Below, piece after piece: positions 7,637-15,779 of a stretch of 30,244 nt of DNA; position 1 is the first letter of the stretch; each line of letters starts with the position of its first letter. Origin of the DNA: a virus. Where the stretch lies: positions 1-30,244 of the IMG/VR virus record IMGVR_UViG_3300022837_000056; one strand, 5' to 3'. The translations under genes were made by a program, and so were the position numbers. The notes beneath the pieces are model-generated. The model ran no database searches and was not told the DNA's origin. It saw only the letters and a list, made by a program, of their open reading frames with translations.

Positions 7637-10600
7637 ATGAGCTACAACGGCCTGCACGTTCACACACACTACTCGCTCTTTGACGGGATTGCTACTCCTC
7701 AGGAGTATGTTGACCGTGCCAAAGATTTGGGCATGTCTGCCATTGCTATTACAGACCATGGATCCCTTTCTGGACACAGAGAGTTTTATCGTATGGCTAA
7801 GGACAAGGGGATTAAACCTGTCCTTGGCGTAGAGGCCTACATCACAGCCGATAGGTTCGACCAACGAGGTAACGATGCTCGCGACGGATTACTAGACTTA
7901 GTTTACAACCACGTAATCATTCTTGCAAAGAATAAGGTTGGGCTTTACAATTTAAACAAGCTAAACGAAATTGCTTGGACAGAAGGTTTCTTCAAGAAGC
8001 CACGTATTGACTACGAGGTGTTAGAGAAATATGCGGAAGGCCTAATCGTTCTTTCTGGATGCCTCTCTGGTGCTCTAGCAAAAGCTATTGAGGCAGAAGA
8101 GCTTGCGGAAGCAAAAACTATTATTGAGTGGCACAAGAGGGTCTTCAAGGACGACTACTACATTGAGGTTATGCCACACAACGGGGAGGCTGTTAACAAG
8201 CAGCTTCTGGCTTTGGCAGACCAGTACAACGTAACCCCCATCATCACCCCAGACTGTCACCATGCTGATGCGGGGCAAAAAGAAATTCAGGAGCTTAAGC
8301 TTATCCTTAACAGCTACTCTAATAAAGTACAGAAGGATGTTACTTACAACAAGTCTTTAAAGCATGACAACCTAATGGATAGACTAGATTACCTGTACGG
8401 CGAACGCCAAATATCATTTGCTAAGTTTGATATTCATCTTCTATCTGATGAAGAGATGCGTTCTGCTATGGTTTCACAAGGTGTTGACCGAGAAGACATG
8501 TACACTGCAACCCAAGAAGTTGCCGATAAGGTTCAGGACTACGAGATAGAAGACTACGCAGACTTGCTACCGGTTCAGTACCAGGATCCTAATGGCGAGC
8601 TGAGGATGCTGGCTGAGCAGGGGCTCAAGAAGCGTGGCGTTGATTCCCAAGAATATCGTGATAGGTTAGACGAAGAGCTTAAGGTTATTCAGGACAAGAA
8701 CTTTGGTCCATACTTTCTCGTTGTTAGGTCTATGATTTCTTGGGCTAAAAAAGAGGGGATCATGGTTGGTCCTGGTCGAGGTTCTTCTGCTGGATCGCTT
8801 CTGTGTTACGCATTAGAGATTACAGACATTGACCCCATCGTTCATGGATTGCTCTTTTTTAGATTCATTAACCCTGAGCGTAGCGACTTCCCAGACATCG
8901 ACACCGACATCCAGGATTCTCGAAGAGAAGAAGTAAAGGACTACCTTGTAAGGCAGTACAAGCACGTGGCATCCATTGCTACTTTCTTGCAGTTCAAAGA
9001 TAAGGGGGTAGTCAGAGACATCGCCAGAGTCCTTCATATACCTCTTACAGACGTCAACAAGGTCCTAAAGGTTATTGATACGTGGGAAGACTATTGCCGA
9101 TCCCGTCAGGCCGAATGGTTCAGAGAGAAGTACCCGGAGATTGAGGTCTATGGAGAGCAGCTACGTGGACGAATTCGTGGGACTGGCATACACGCAGCTG
9201 GTGTTGTGACGTCAAAGCAGCCTATCTTCAAGTTTGCCCCTATGGAGACCAGGGTCTCTCCTGGAACTAAGGAGAGAATCCCTGTGGTAGCCGTAGACAT
9301 GACCGAGGCAGAGCGTATTGGTCTAATCAAGATCGATGCTTTGGGCCTTAAAACTCTATCAGTCCTAAGAGACACCCTAGACATAATAGAGGGGCGTCAC
9401 GGAAAGAAGATTGACCTACTAGAAATTGACATGGACGACTCCAATGTTTACAAAATGCTATCAGACGGTTATACCAAGGGGGTATTCCAGTGTGAGGCTA
9501 CCCCGTATACAAATCTTCTAGTTAAGATGGGCGTCAAGAACTTCTCTGAGCTAGCAGCTTCTAATGCTTTGGTTCGACCAGGTGCCGCAAACACCATTGG
9601 TAAGGACTACATCGCTCGCAAGCAAGGCAGACAGAACATTAGTTACCACCACAAAGTCTTTAAGGAGTTCACGGCTGAAACTTACGGCTGTGTCTTGTAT
9701 CAGGAGCAGGTCATGCAGGCATGTGTATACCTAGGCGGTATGAGCATGTCTGAAGCCGACACTGTTCGTAAGATTATTGGAAAGAAGAAAGACGCTAAAG
9801 AGTTTGACGTCTTCAAAGATAAGTTCGTAAAGGGTGCATCTAACTACCTAAGCCCTAATGCTGCACTAGACCTTTGGACAGACTTCGAGGCTCACGCTGG
9901 GTATTCGTTTAACAAGTCTCACGCCGTGGCGTACTCAACTCTTTCCTATTGGACAGCATGGTTAAAGAATAGATACCCACTAGAGTTTATGTACTCTATC
10001 CTTAAGAATGAAAAGGACAAGGACGCCAGAACAGAATACCTGATTGAGGCTAAGCGTATGGGAATATCTATCAAGCTTCCTCATATCAATGATTCAGATG
10101 CTGACTTCAAGATCGAAGGCAAGGGCATCAGGTTCGGACTCACAGGCATAAAGTATATCTCAGACAACATTGCCGAGAAGTTTTTAGCAGTGCGTCCATT
10201 CAAGTCTTATAGCGACCTAGAGGCCTTCACTTCCAAGAAGGGCAGTGGTGTCAACAGCAGGTCCCTGCAGGCCCTACGGGTAGTCGGTGCAGCAACATTT
10301 GAAGACAACCCTCGTAAGGACGATGAGATTCGTGAAAACCTTTACGAGTTCCTGAACCTCCCAGAGTTTAATATATCTGTGCCACAACACTTTCACGCAT
10401 TCATTAATGATGTTGAAGACTTTGACGACAAGGGATCCTTCATACTTATGGGCATGGTCAAGAGTATAAAGAGGGGACCTGGATGGTCAAGGATAGAGTT
10501 GCTAGATAAGACTGGTAGTGTTGGCATCTTTGACGACGAGCAGACGACTATAGAACCAGGGAAGACCTATCTATTACTAGCAAGTGACAACAGAGTTCTT

Positions 10601-10912
10601 AATGCGATACAGATTGACGACATTGGTAAGGTAGAGTCATCACTAATTAAATACTTAAACTACAAGACTCTTCCTTTTAAGGGTGATGAGATGTATGTTG
10701 TATCGTTTAAATCACGGGTAACTAAGGCAGGAAAGAAAATGGCATACCTAACCCTTGCAGATACCGCCAGAGAGCTTCACCCCGTAACGGTGTTCCCAAC
10801 CCAGTTCTCAAAGGCTTACATGAAAATAAAAGAAGGCAGCTCGTATGTCTTCAGCTTCGCAAAAACAAAAGATGGAACAATAATTATGGAGGACGTACAT
10901 GACAACAATTGA
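7637..10912 (+). CDS. dnaE: DNA polymerase III alpha subunit (DnaE-type, family C)
   Basis: 1091 residues. An N-terminal PHP domain begins HVHTHYSLFDG and keeps its metal-ligand pattern (H9, H11, D16, then TDHG, GVEAYI, LSGCLSG and the DCHHAD segment). The palm follows with GPGRGSSAGSLLCYAL and the catalytic aspartates D422 and D424 in PDIDTDI, plus D567 in IKIDALGL. Then come finger and helix-hairpin-helix regions (HAAGVV; NKSHAVAYS) and an OB fold near the end (FILMGMVKSIKRGPG; a second OB-like stretch after residue 1020). Replicates the phage genome with the primase, helicase and exonuclease encoded nearby. Family C polymerases are less common in phages than family A or B. First gene after its own promoter; overlaps recA-like gene by 14 bases. 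Confidence 0.95.
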   Translation: MSYNGLHVHTHYSLFDGIATPQEYVDRAKDLGMSAIAITDHGSLSGHREFYRMAKDKGIKPVLGVEAYITADRFDQRGNDARDGLLDLVYNHVIILAKNKVGLYNLNKLNEIAWTEGFFKKPRIDYEVLEKYAEGLIVLSGCLSGALAKAIEAEELAEAKTIIEWHKRVFKDDYYIEVMPHNGEAVNKQLLALADQYNVTPIITPDCHHADAGQKEIQELKLILNSYSNKVQKDVTYNKSLKHDNLMDRLDYLYGERQISFAKFDIHLLSDEEMRSAMVSQGVDREDMYTATQEVADKVQDYEIEDYADLLPVQYQDPNGELRMLAEQGLKKRGVDSQEYRDRLDEELKVIQDKNFGPYFLVVRSMISWAKKEGIMVGPGRGSSAGSLLCYALEITDIDPIVHGLLFFRFINPERSDFPDIDTDIQDSRREEVKDYLVRQYKHVASIATFLQFKDKGVVRDIARVLHIPLTDVNKVLKVIDTWEDYCRSRQAEWFREKYPEIEVYGEQLRGRIRGTGIHAAGVVTSKQPIFKFAPMETRVSPGTKERIPVVAVDMTEAERIGLIKIDALGLKTLSVLRDTLDIIEGRHGKKIDLLEIDMDDSNVYKMLSDGYTKGVFQCEATPYTNLLVKMGVKNFSELAASNALVRPGAANTIGKDYIARKQGRQNISYHHKVFKEFTAETYGCVLYQEQVMQACVYLGGMSMSEADTVRKIIGKKKDAKEFDVFKDKFVKGASNYLSPNAALDLWTDFEAHAGYSFNKSHAVAYSTLSYWTAWLKNRYPLEFMYSILKNEKDKDARTEYLIEAKRMGISIKLPHINDSDADFKIEGKGIRFGLTGIKYISDNIAEKFLAVRPFKSYSDLEAFTSKKGSGVNSRSLQALRVVGAATFEDNPRKDDEIRENLYEFLNLPEFNISVPQHFHAFINDVEDFDDKGSFILMGMVKSIKRGPGWSRIELLDKTGSVGIFDDEQTTIEPGKTYLLLASDNRVLNAIQIDDIGKVESSLIKYLNYKTLPFKGDEMYVVSFKSRVTKAGKKMAYLTLADTARELHPVTVFPTQFSKAYMKIKEGSSYVFSFAKTKDGTIIMEDVHDNN

Positions 10913-11909
10913 TGAGGCTCTAGCTTTATTAGATCCAAAGTTACGAAAGAAGGTGGCACCAGCGGTGGGAATCAAGACAGAGTTTCAGAAGACTCCTAGC
11001 CCAGGTCTTAATAAGGCCTTGGGTGGTGGGTTTCCGTATGGCAGACAGGTTCTTCTTTGGGGGAGCAAGTCTAGCGCCAAGTCTTCTCTGTGTTTGCAGA
11101 CAATCGGGTTGGCACAAAAAGAAGGAAAACTTTGTGCTTGGGTTGATGCAGAGATGTCATACGATGCAGAATGGGCTGAGAGGCTAGGGGTAGACCCCAC
11201 ACAGCTGATTTACTCAGAGGCAAGGAGCATCAACGACATGGTAGATGTTGTCGTAGCCCTGCTGCATGCAGGCGTAGACATGATTGTGATAGATAGTATA
11301 AGCTCTCTTCTTCCAGCGGTATACTTCGAGAAAGACTCTACAGAGTTAAAGCAGCTGGACAACACTAAGCAGATTGGGTCAGAGTCAAAGGACCTAAAGC
11401 ATGCTTGGATGATGATTAACTATGCGAATAATCAGGAGAAGCCAGCTCTGATTGTTGCTATCTCTCAGGCTAGGAATAACATTACAGCAATGTATACTCA
11501 GTCTATTCCAACTGGAGGTAATGCAACTCAGTTCTTCTCCTCAACTATCGTAAAGCTGTTCTCATCCTCGTCTGATGGTCAGGCCATTAAAGGCAAGATT
11601 CAAGTTGGAGACAAGCTTATAGAACAAAAGCTAGGTCGGACAGTTCGCTGGGAGGTTCAAAACTCTAAGACCTCCGCACCAGGAGAGTCTGGAGAGTATG
11701 GGTTTTACTATAAGGGAGACCTTATTGGAATTGATGTTATTGGAGACCTTGTAGATACGGCAGAGATGGTGGGCTATGTGGAGCGTACAGGTGCTTGGTA
11801 CATCCTTCCAGACGGTACAAAGGTTCAGGGAAGAGACGCGTTCGTAAAGCGTGTCAGAGAGGACTCTGCCCTTCAGCAAGAGCTTAGGGACAAGGTCAAT
11901 GGGCTCTAG
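10899..11909 (+). CDS. RecA-like recombinase with altered Walker A
   Basis: 336 residues from ATG 10899, which lies in the end of the polymerase gene and follows a GGAGG site. The RecA core is clear: SPGLNKALGGGFPYGRQVLLWG, Walker A at 55-62, the WVDAEMSYDAEWAERLGVD segment (RecA has DAEHALDP), Walker B VIDSISSLLP (D132), and the SQARNN region for the switch glutamine. Walker A reads GSKSSAKS: the usual second Gly before Lys is Ala60 (codon GCC). It should promote strand exchange or annealing for recombination-dependent replication and repair. The DNA-binding loop L2 region is preserved in length (TQSIPTGGNATQFFSS). Start, length and frame are consistent with one intact gene. Confidence 0.85.
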   Translation: MTTIDEALALLDPKLRKKVAPAVGIKTEFQKTPSPGLNKALGGGFPYGRQVLLWGSKSSAKSSLCLQTIGLAQKEGKLCAWVDAEMSYDAEWAERLGVDPTQLIYSEARSINDMVDVVVALLHAGVDMIVIDSISSLLPAVYFEKDSTELKQLDNTKQIGSESKDLKHAWMMINYANNQEKPALIVAISQARNNITAMYTQSIPTGGNATQFFSSTIVKLFSSSSDGQAIKGKIQVGDKLIEQKLGRTVRWEVQNSKTSAPGESGEYGFYYKGDLIGIDVIGDLVDTAEMVGYVERTGAWYILPDGTKVQGRDAFVKRVREDSALQQELRDKVNGL

Positions 11910-12084
11910 CCGATACAGCATATACACCGGAAAGTTTAACTGTCATGTATGCAAGGACCCCGTGACCTCACTTAGGCATTATCCAGAGGTAACGGAACTT
12001 ACTTGGATGTGTGGACAAAACCACCTAACTAAGGTACAATTAACTATAAAGAAAACAAAGAGAGACTATGAGCGAGAGATCTGA
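11899..12084 (+). CDS. Small zinc-ribbon protein
   Basis: 61 residues. ATG 11899 overlaps the end of the recA-like gene and has GGGACAAGG upstream; an earlier in-frame ATG at 11851 lies deep inside recA and is less likely. CHVC near residue 16 and a later MCGQNH provide three cysteines and a histidine, the pattern of a small zinc ribbon. The C-terminal third is basic. Small zinc proteins of this kind are often found in actinophage replication regions; the role is unknown. Overlaps the next gene by 17 bases. Confidence 0.55.
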   Translation: MGSSRYSIYTGKFNCHVCKDPVTSLRHYPEVTELTWMCGQNHLTKVQLTIKKTKRDYEREI

Positions 12085-12355
12085 GTCCAAGAGAATTGGT
12101 GCTACACAGCACAAAAACTCTGGAAGAAATAACAAGAAGGGCGATGCCACTTGGCAAAACTTTGTTGTTGACTTTAAAGAATATCCAAAGGGTATGCGAA
12201 TAGACCAAGACATCTGGGCAAAAGCAGTAACAGATGCCATGAAGTCAAACGCAGACCCAGCACTCGTCTTAGTAATGGGCGACGGTAACCGCAAGACAAG
12301 ATTAGCTATCATAGAGCTATCACTACTAGAGCAGCTATTGGAGAATCAAAAATGA
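12068..12355 (+). CDS. Small PD-(D/E)XK-like protein, possible Holliday-junction resolvase
   Basis: 95 residues, ATG 12068. The N-terminus is basic (SKRIGATQHKNSGRNNKKGDATW), followed by GD-x-TWQNFVVDFKEYPKG, in which an Asp, a strand and D-x-K lie in the order of a minimal PD-(D/E)XK nuclease core, then a helix (IDQDIWAKAVTDAMKSN) and a strand (PALVLVMGDGN). Phage proteins annotated as Holliday-junction resolvases share this order and size. The usual Glu of ExK is Asp here. It lies between recA-like and exonuclease genes and overlaps both neighbours, fitting a recombination role. An alternative is a DNA-binding protein with the same fold but no activity. Confidence 0.45.
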   Translation: MSERSESKRIGATQHKNSGRNNKKGDATWQNFVVDFKEYPKGMRIDQDIWAKAVTDAMKSNADPALVLVMGDGNRKTRLAIIELSLLEQLLENQK

Positions 12356-13092
12356 AAACACTATTTCTAGATATAGAGACTACACCTATCCTTGCTTACA
12401 CGTGGGGACTTTGGGATCAGAATATTAGTATCGGACAAATCGTAAAACCTACGGAGATGTTGTGCTTCGGTGCAAGGTGGGGAGACAAGAAAAAGGTTGT
12501 GTTTAAGTCTTTGCATCATGACGGTAAAGAAGAAATGCTTAAGGAGCTTCATTCCCTGATGCACGAAGCTGACGTCATGGTTGGTTGGAACTCTACAGGG
12601 TTTGACCATAAGCACATTAATCGAGAGTTCCTAGAGAACGGGCTGCTTCCTCCTTCACCAACAAAAGACCTGGACCTCATGTCTGTCACCAAGGCAAACT
12701 TTAGGTTTCCGTCAAACAAGTTGGATTACGTTGCGCAAGCTCTTGGTGTGGGGTCCAAGGTTAAGCACTCAGGGTTTTCGCTATGGTTGGACTGCATGGC
12801 CGGTGATGAAAAAGCTTGGGTAGAGATGAAGAAATATCAGATCCAAGACGTAAACCTGCTACTGGATGTTTACGATAAGCTACAGCCATGGATTAATGCA
12901 CACCCAAACCGTGCGCTACATGATGGGGTAGAAGAAGGATGTACAAACTGTGCGTCCTATGCCCTCATACCAAGCGGTGAAGTCACAAACTCAACAGCAA
13001 CTTATCAGCGATACCAGTGCATGGATTGTGGTAAGTGGTTGCGAAGCACTAAAAGCATGACATCTGCCACGATCACTTCAGCATCCTCCTGA
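12352..13092 (+). CDS. DEDDy 3'-5' exonuclease with C-terminal zinc finger
   Basis: 246 residues, ATG 12352 overlapping the previous stop by four bases. Exonuclease motif I is LFLDIETTP (D7, E9), motif II is VGWNSTGFDHKHI, and motif III is YQIQDVNLLLDVY (Tyr-x3-Asp, the DEDDy type), the RNase H-fold 3'-5' exonuclease family. After residue 195 the protein adds CTNC and CMDC about 35 residues apart, a probable zinc finger that could bind DNA. Because the polymerase is a separate DnaE-type protein without such a domain, this may act as the proofreading subunit, or in end processing during recombination. Reads as intact. Confidence 0.82.
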   Translation: MKTLFLDIETTPILAYTWGLWDQNISIGQIVKPTEMLCFGARWGDKKKVVFKSLHHDGKEEMLKELHSLMHEADVMVGWNSTGFDHKHINREFLENGLLPPSPTKDLDLMSVTKANFRFPSNKLDYVAQALGVGSKVKHSGFSLWLDCMAGDEKAWVEMKKYQIQDVNLLLDVYDKLQPWINAHPNRALHDGVEEGCTNCASYALIPSGEVTNSTATYQRYQCMDCGKWLRSTKSMTSATITSASS

Positions 13093-13097
13093 TGGTG

Positions 13098-13103
13098 TAT
13101 AAT
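13098..13103 (+). promoter_or_regulatory. Possible -10 element before the 13120 gene
   Basis: TATAAT with expected start near 13110, giving a leader of about ten bases that contains AAAGG. A second TATAAT at 13114-13119 abuts the ATG and is unlikely to drive this gene. No clear -35. Confidence 0.35.
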
Positions 13104-13119
13104 AGAGTAAAGGTATAAT

Positions 13120-13434
13120 ATGGAAATCAGTAACCAAGACAGAAGCACACTAGAGCAGATCAATGGGTTGGCAGAGATAGCAGACTTCATGCAAGATGAA
13201 GAGCTAACCTCAGCACTTGTAATGGTTGCTAAGATAATTATTAAGCCAGATATTCCACTTCCAGTGGCAACTATTGAGATTGTAAGGCTGCAAGCAATTG
13301 CAGCTAAGATGTCACTTAGGGCCACTTGGATGGTAAACGTAGATAAGGGAGATAGAGCGAAGAAGAATATATACTTTACTGCAGCAGAGTCTATTAATAG
13401 TCTTGTAGCAGCGTTAAAATATATTATTCGCTAG
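13120..13434 (+). CDS. Unknown helical protein
   Basis: 104 residues, ATG 13120 with AAAGG upstream. Predicted from sequence pattern to be almost all helix (LEQINGLAEIADFMQDEELTSALVMVAKII; then VATIEIVRLQAIAAKMSLRATWM). No cysteines, no signal peptide. The helical bundle look and the C-terminal KKNIYFTAAESINSLVAALKYII recall small phage proteins placed next to the Cas4-like nuclease in actinophages. Function not known. Confidence 0.55.
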   Translation: MEISNQDRSTLEQINGLAEIADFMQDEELTSALVMVAKIIIKPDIPLPVATIEIVRLQAIAAKMSLRATWMVNVDKGDRAKKNIYFTAAESINSLVAALKYIIR

Positions 13435-13441
13435 TATTAAT

Positions 13442-14236
13442 ATGGTAAGCAATTTATTAAGTCAGATAATGATAAAGGCAGCAGCTAATAGGTCCTTCTT
13501 GGACCACGATGCCCTTATTGACAAGATAAGAACCGGTTACACAGTAAAGCGTGTTGACAAGTTCCAGACAAAGAAAAGCTTTGCACCTAGCACCATTGCC
13601 TTTTCTCATGGGGAGTGCCCTAGGTATTGGTACTTAGCTTTTAATGGTGCGACCTTCGCAGACAATGCGGACGCTTACGGTGGAGCTAATATGAACTCCG
13701 GTACCAAGGCTCACGAGCGCATACAGGAAGCCATGGGGAACGTGGACGACTTCTTAATTGACTCTGAGTTTAAAGTGACATATGATGACCCACCAATTTT
13801 TGGGTACGGGGATGTCATGCTGAACTGGGAAGGAAAGAATCTCTTAGGAGAGATCAAGACCATGCCCATGGAGGGGTTCGAGTATAGAAAGAAAACTGGT
13901 AAGGCAAAGGCTGGTCACATCATACAGCTTCTTCTTTACATGAAGATCTTAAATAGAACTGAAGCAGTTCTTATTTATGAAAACAAAAATAATCACGAGT
14001 TACTGATCATACCAGTACAGATAAGTGATTATTACATTAAGTGGGTTAATGCAGCTTTTGATTGGATGAGGTCAGTTCGGAAAGCCTGGGAAGATCAAAC
14101 TCTTCCACAGAAGAACTACAGATCTAATTCAAAGATTTGCAAGACGTGTCCTATCCAGGCCGCGTGTGCAGAGGCTGGTCAGGGAGATATCAAACTACCG
14201 TCCTTGGAGCCCTTAGATGAACCAAAAACATTGTAA
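13442..14236 (+). CDS. Cas4/RecB-like PD-(D/E)XK exonuclease with Fe-S cysteines
   Basis: 264 residues from ATG 13442. Four cysteines are placed as in Cas4 and AddB: C59 (GECPRYWY) and C233, C236, C242 near the C-terminus (CKTCPIQAAC), which would hold a 4Fe-4S cluster. The nuclease core has H91 (SGTKAHERIQ), D124 (GYGDVML), E137 and K139 (GEIKT), and Q162 (IQLLLYMKIL). Such phage proteins degrade or resect DNA ends and can feed a RecA-like recombinase. No CRISPR array or other cas gene is visible, so the gene is best read as a recombination nuclease. No clear ribosome-binding site; overlaps the next gene by 20 bases. Confidence 0.85.
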   Translation: MVSNLLSQIMIKAAANRSFLDHDALIDKIRTGYTVKRVDKFQTKKSFAPSTIAFSHGECPRYWYLAFNGATFADNADAYGGANMNSGTKAHERIQEAMGNVDDFLIDSEFKVTYDDPPIFGYGDVMLNWEGKNLLGEIKTMPMEGFEYRKKTGKAKAGHIIQLLLYMKILNRTEAVLIYENKNNHELLIIPVQISDYYIKWVNAAFDWMRSVRKAWEDQTLPQKNYRSNSKICKTCPIQAACAEAGQGDIKLPSLEPLDEPKTL

Positions 14237-14522
14237 AAGATGTGGTAACGCTTTTGTTACTGGCATATCTTACCAGATTTACTGCTCTGCAGAATGTCGG
14301 GAGGAAGCCACAAAAGAAAAGATATCAGAACGATACGCCATTGTAAAAAGAAAAAAGAGGGCAAAGAATTTAAAGACCTGCAGGTCTTGCCCTACAAAGC
14401 TTTCTGTATACAACGAAGACTCAATATGTTCTACGTGCGCTATCGACCCAGATATCGTATCCAAGACGTTGCGTGAGCTAAGGGGGATATCCAATGGTAA
14501 ACCTATCAGCGATGAATCCTAA
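14217..14522 (+). CDS. Small zinc-finger protein
   Basis: 101 residues, ATG 14217 with GGAG at 14205-14208. CKRCGNAF and YCSAECRE form a first four-cysteine cluster resembling a ribosomal-S14-like or HNH-like zinc ribbon; CRSCPTKL and CSTC form a second, so two zinc-binding sites. The middle is strongly basic (KRKKRAKNLK), consistent with nucleic-acid binding. No HNH catalytic histidines are evident. Overlaps the RuvC-like gene by 29 bases. Confidence 0.6.
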   Translation: MNQKHCKRCGNAFVTGISYQIYCSAECREEATKEKISERYAIVKRKKRAKNLKTCRSCPTKLSVYNEDSICSTCAIDPDIVSKTLRELRGISNGKPISDES

Positions 14523-15069
14523 GCCACAAAGAGTTTGCTCAATTGACGCAAGTACCAACAGTATGGCATTCGCTATCTTTGATGGACAGACCTTAACGCA
14601 CAGCGGAAAGATAAACTTTAAAGGTGTAAGCACTTACTCTAAAGTTTCTGACTCTGCAAAGAAGTGTGTATCGTTCTTTAAATTATTTGACATAGACGCT
14701 ATAATCATTGAGCATACTGTGTTTATTAATTCACCAAAGACTGCCGCAGACCTAGCTCTTGTGCAGGGTGCCATGCTCGGCGCAGCAGCCCAAAACGGAA
14801 TCCGAATTGCTGGATCAATTAACCCCATCACTTGGCAGATATATCTTGGAAACGGCAAGTTAACAAAAGAAGAAAAGCTTGGGATACAGGCAGAGACCCC
14901 AGGCAAGTCTGCTTCCTGGTACAAGAACCGTGAACGCGAGTTTAGGAAACAAAGAACTATTAACGTTGTTAATATTATTTATGATAAGTCCGTAACAGAT
15001 AATGACGTAGCCGATGCAATAGGCATTGGTCATTACGCAATTAATAATTGGGGAAAGGTTGACAAGTAA
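14494..15069 (+). CDS. RuvC-like Holliday-junction resolvase
   Basis: 191 residues; ATG 14494 is favoured by AGGGGG seven bases upstream, with another in-frame ATG at 14512. RNase H-fold motifs are visible: CSIDASTNSMAFAIFD (D18) on strand one, IIIEHTVF (E73) on strand four, and TDNDVADAIGIGHYA (D171/D174) on the last helix. These acidic residues match the RuvC active site. The enzyme would cut branched DNA left by recombination or before packaging. A second possible resolvase lies at 12068. Confidence 0.75.
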   Translation: MVNLSAMNPKPQRVCSIDASTNSMAFAIFDGQTLTHSGKINFKGVSTYSKVSDSAKKCVSFFKLFDIDAIIIEHTVFINSPKTAADLALVQGAMLGAAAQNGIRIAGSINPITWQIYLGNGKLTKEEKLGIQAETPGKSASWYKNREREFRKQRTINVVNIIYDKSVTDNDVADAIGIGHYAINNWGKVDK

Positions 15070-15070
15070 T

Positions 15071-15229
15071 ATGTCCTCTGCTAAACTGTATACATCAGAA
15101 AACTGGTTGCGCAAGCGATACCACACAGATAAGAAGAGCCCCGAGCAAATCGCAAAAGAGTGTGGAGCAAGCGTAGAAACTATATACGTCTACCTAGCAA
15201 AATTTGGATTAAGGAAATCACGCAGATGA
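15071..15229 (+). CDS. Small helix-turn-helix protein
   Basis: 52 residues; ATG 15071 is one base after the RuvC-like stop. The frame is open slightly upstream (15026) but that part lies inside RuvC. The sequence WLRKRYHTDKKSPEQIAKECGASVETIYVYLAKFGLRKSRR has the spacing of a homeodomain-like helix-turn-helix (SPEQIAKECGAS as helix-turn, VETIYVYLAKF as recognition helix) with a basic end, so it probably binds DNA. Similar mini-HTH proteins are frequent in phages; target unknown. Overlaps the next gene by ATGA. Confidence 0.6.
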   Translation: MSSAKLYTSENWLRKRYHTDKKSPEQIAKECGASVETIYVYLAKFGLRKSRR

Positions 15230-15489
15230 GTGTGCAAACAGAACAAGATATTGAACGGGTAGCTAATCAGGTAAAAGATATGTTAGTGGCTAAGAATCGA
15301 TCCTACGGCGACTCAGCCCTACACCCCACAAGAGTCTTCTCCAAGTCAGACAACGTGGAGCAGATCTTGGTTCGTATTGACGACAAGCTATCTAGGATAC
15401 AAAACGGCCATGACTGGCCAGGAGACAATGACATCGACGACTTAATAGGATATCTGGTATTATTGAAGATAGCAAAGGAGAGAGTATAA
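15226..15489 (+). CDS. DUF1599/Nmad1-like protein
   Basis: 87 residues from ATG 15226, overlapping the previous stop (ATGA); the frame extends upstream inside the HTH gene but that part is not needed. KNRSYGDSALHPTRVFSKSD, then VRIDDKLSRI, then DDLIGYLVLLKIA matches, as I recall it, the DUF1599 (nucleotide-modification-associated domain 1) family. Members of that family are proposed to take part in modified-base pathways or nucleotide handling. No partner such as a hydroxymethylase or glycosyltransferase is visible here. Confidence 0.55.
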   Translation: MSVQTEQDIERVANQVKDMLVAKNRSYGDSALHPTRVFSKSDNVEQILVRIDDKLSRIQNGHDWPGDNDIDDLIGYLVLLKIAKERV

Positions 15490-15779
15490 TGGCTAGACGT
15501 AAGCGTTCAAGCGTAGTTCACCACAGCATCTTTGAGACAGAGCCTAGCTTTGAGATCAACGGGTTTGTTATAAGCGCAGGAGATACTGTAAAGGTTAGAG
15601 GAGAGTATGGGTCTAAGTTTAAGGTTCGAGGCCTCACCACTAATACAGAGACTGGCAGCACATGGATAGATGTTTTTGAGTTAGTCCGAGGAATCCCCTG
15701 TCAGTTTAGAGCATTTAAGATTGATAGAATTAAGAGAGTCCCACAGAGGGGTAAGAGGGCGAAGCGTGTCAACCCCTGA
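15489..15779 (+). CDS. Small SH3-like beta-barrel protein
   Basis: 96 residues; ATG 15489 overlaps the previous stop (TAATG). The sequence has a basic N-terminus (MARRKRSS), then FVISAGDTVKVRGEYGSKFKVRGL and a hydrophobic strand with TGSTWIDVFEL, the pattern of an SH3-like or KOW-like small barrel, and a basic tail (RVPQRGKRAKR). It may bind nucleic acid. Position just before small terminase is common for such proteins in actinophages. Function not known. Confidence 0.5.
   Translation: MARRKRSSVVHHSIFETEPSFEINGFVISAGDTVKVRGEYGSKFKVRGLTTNTETGSTWIDVFELVRGIPCQFRAFKIDRIKRVPQRGKRAKRVNP

Noticed and set aside
12040-12312. 90-codon minus-strand frame opposite the 12068 gene
   Set aside because: Antisense shadow across three overlapping + strand genes.
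13442-14236. CRISPR-Cas system because of the Cas4-like gene
   Set aside because: No repeat-spacer array and no other cas gene in the window; Cas4-like nucleases are common in phages as recombination proteins.
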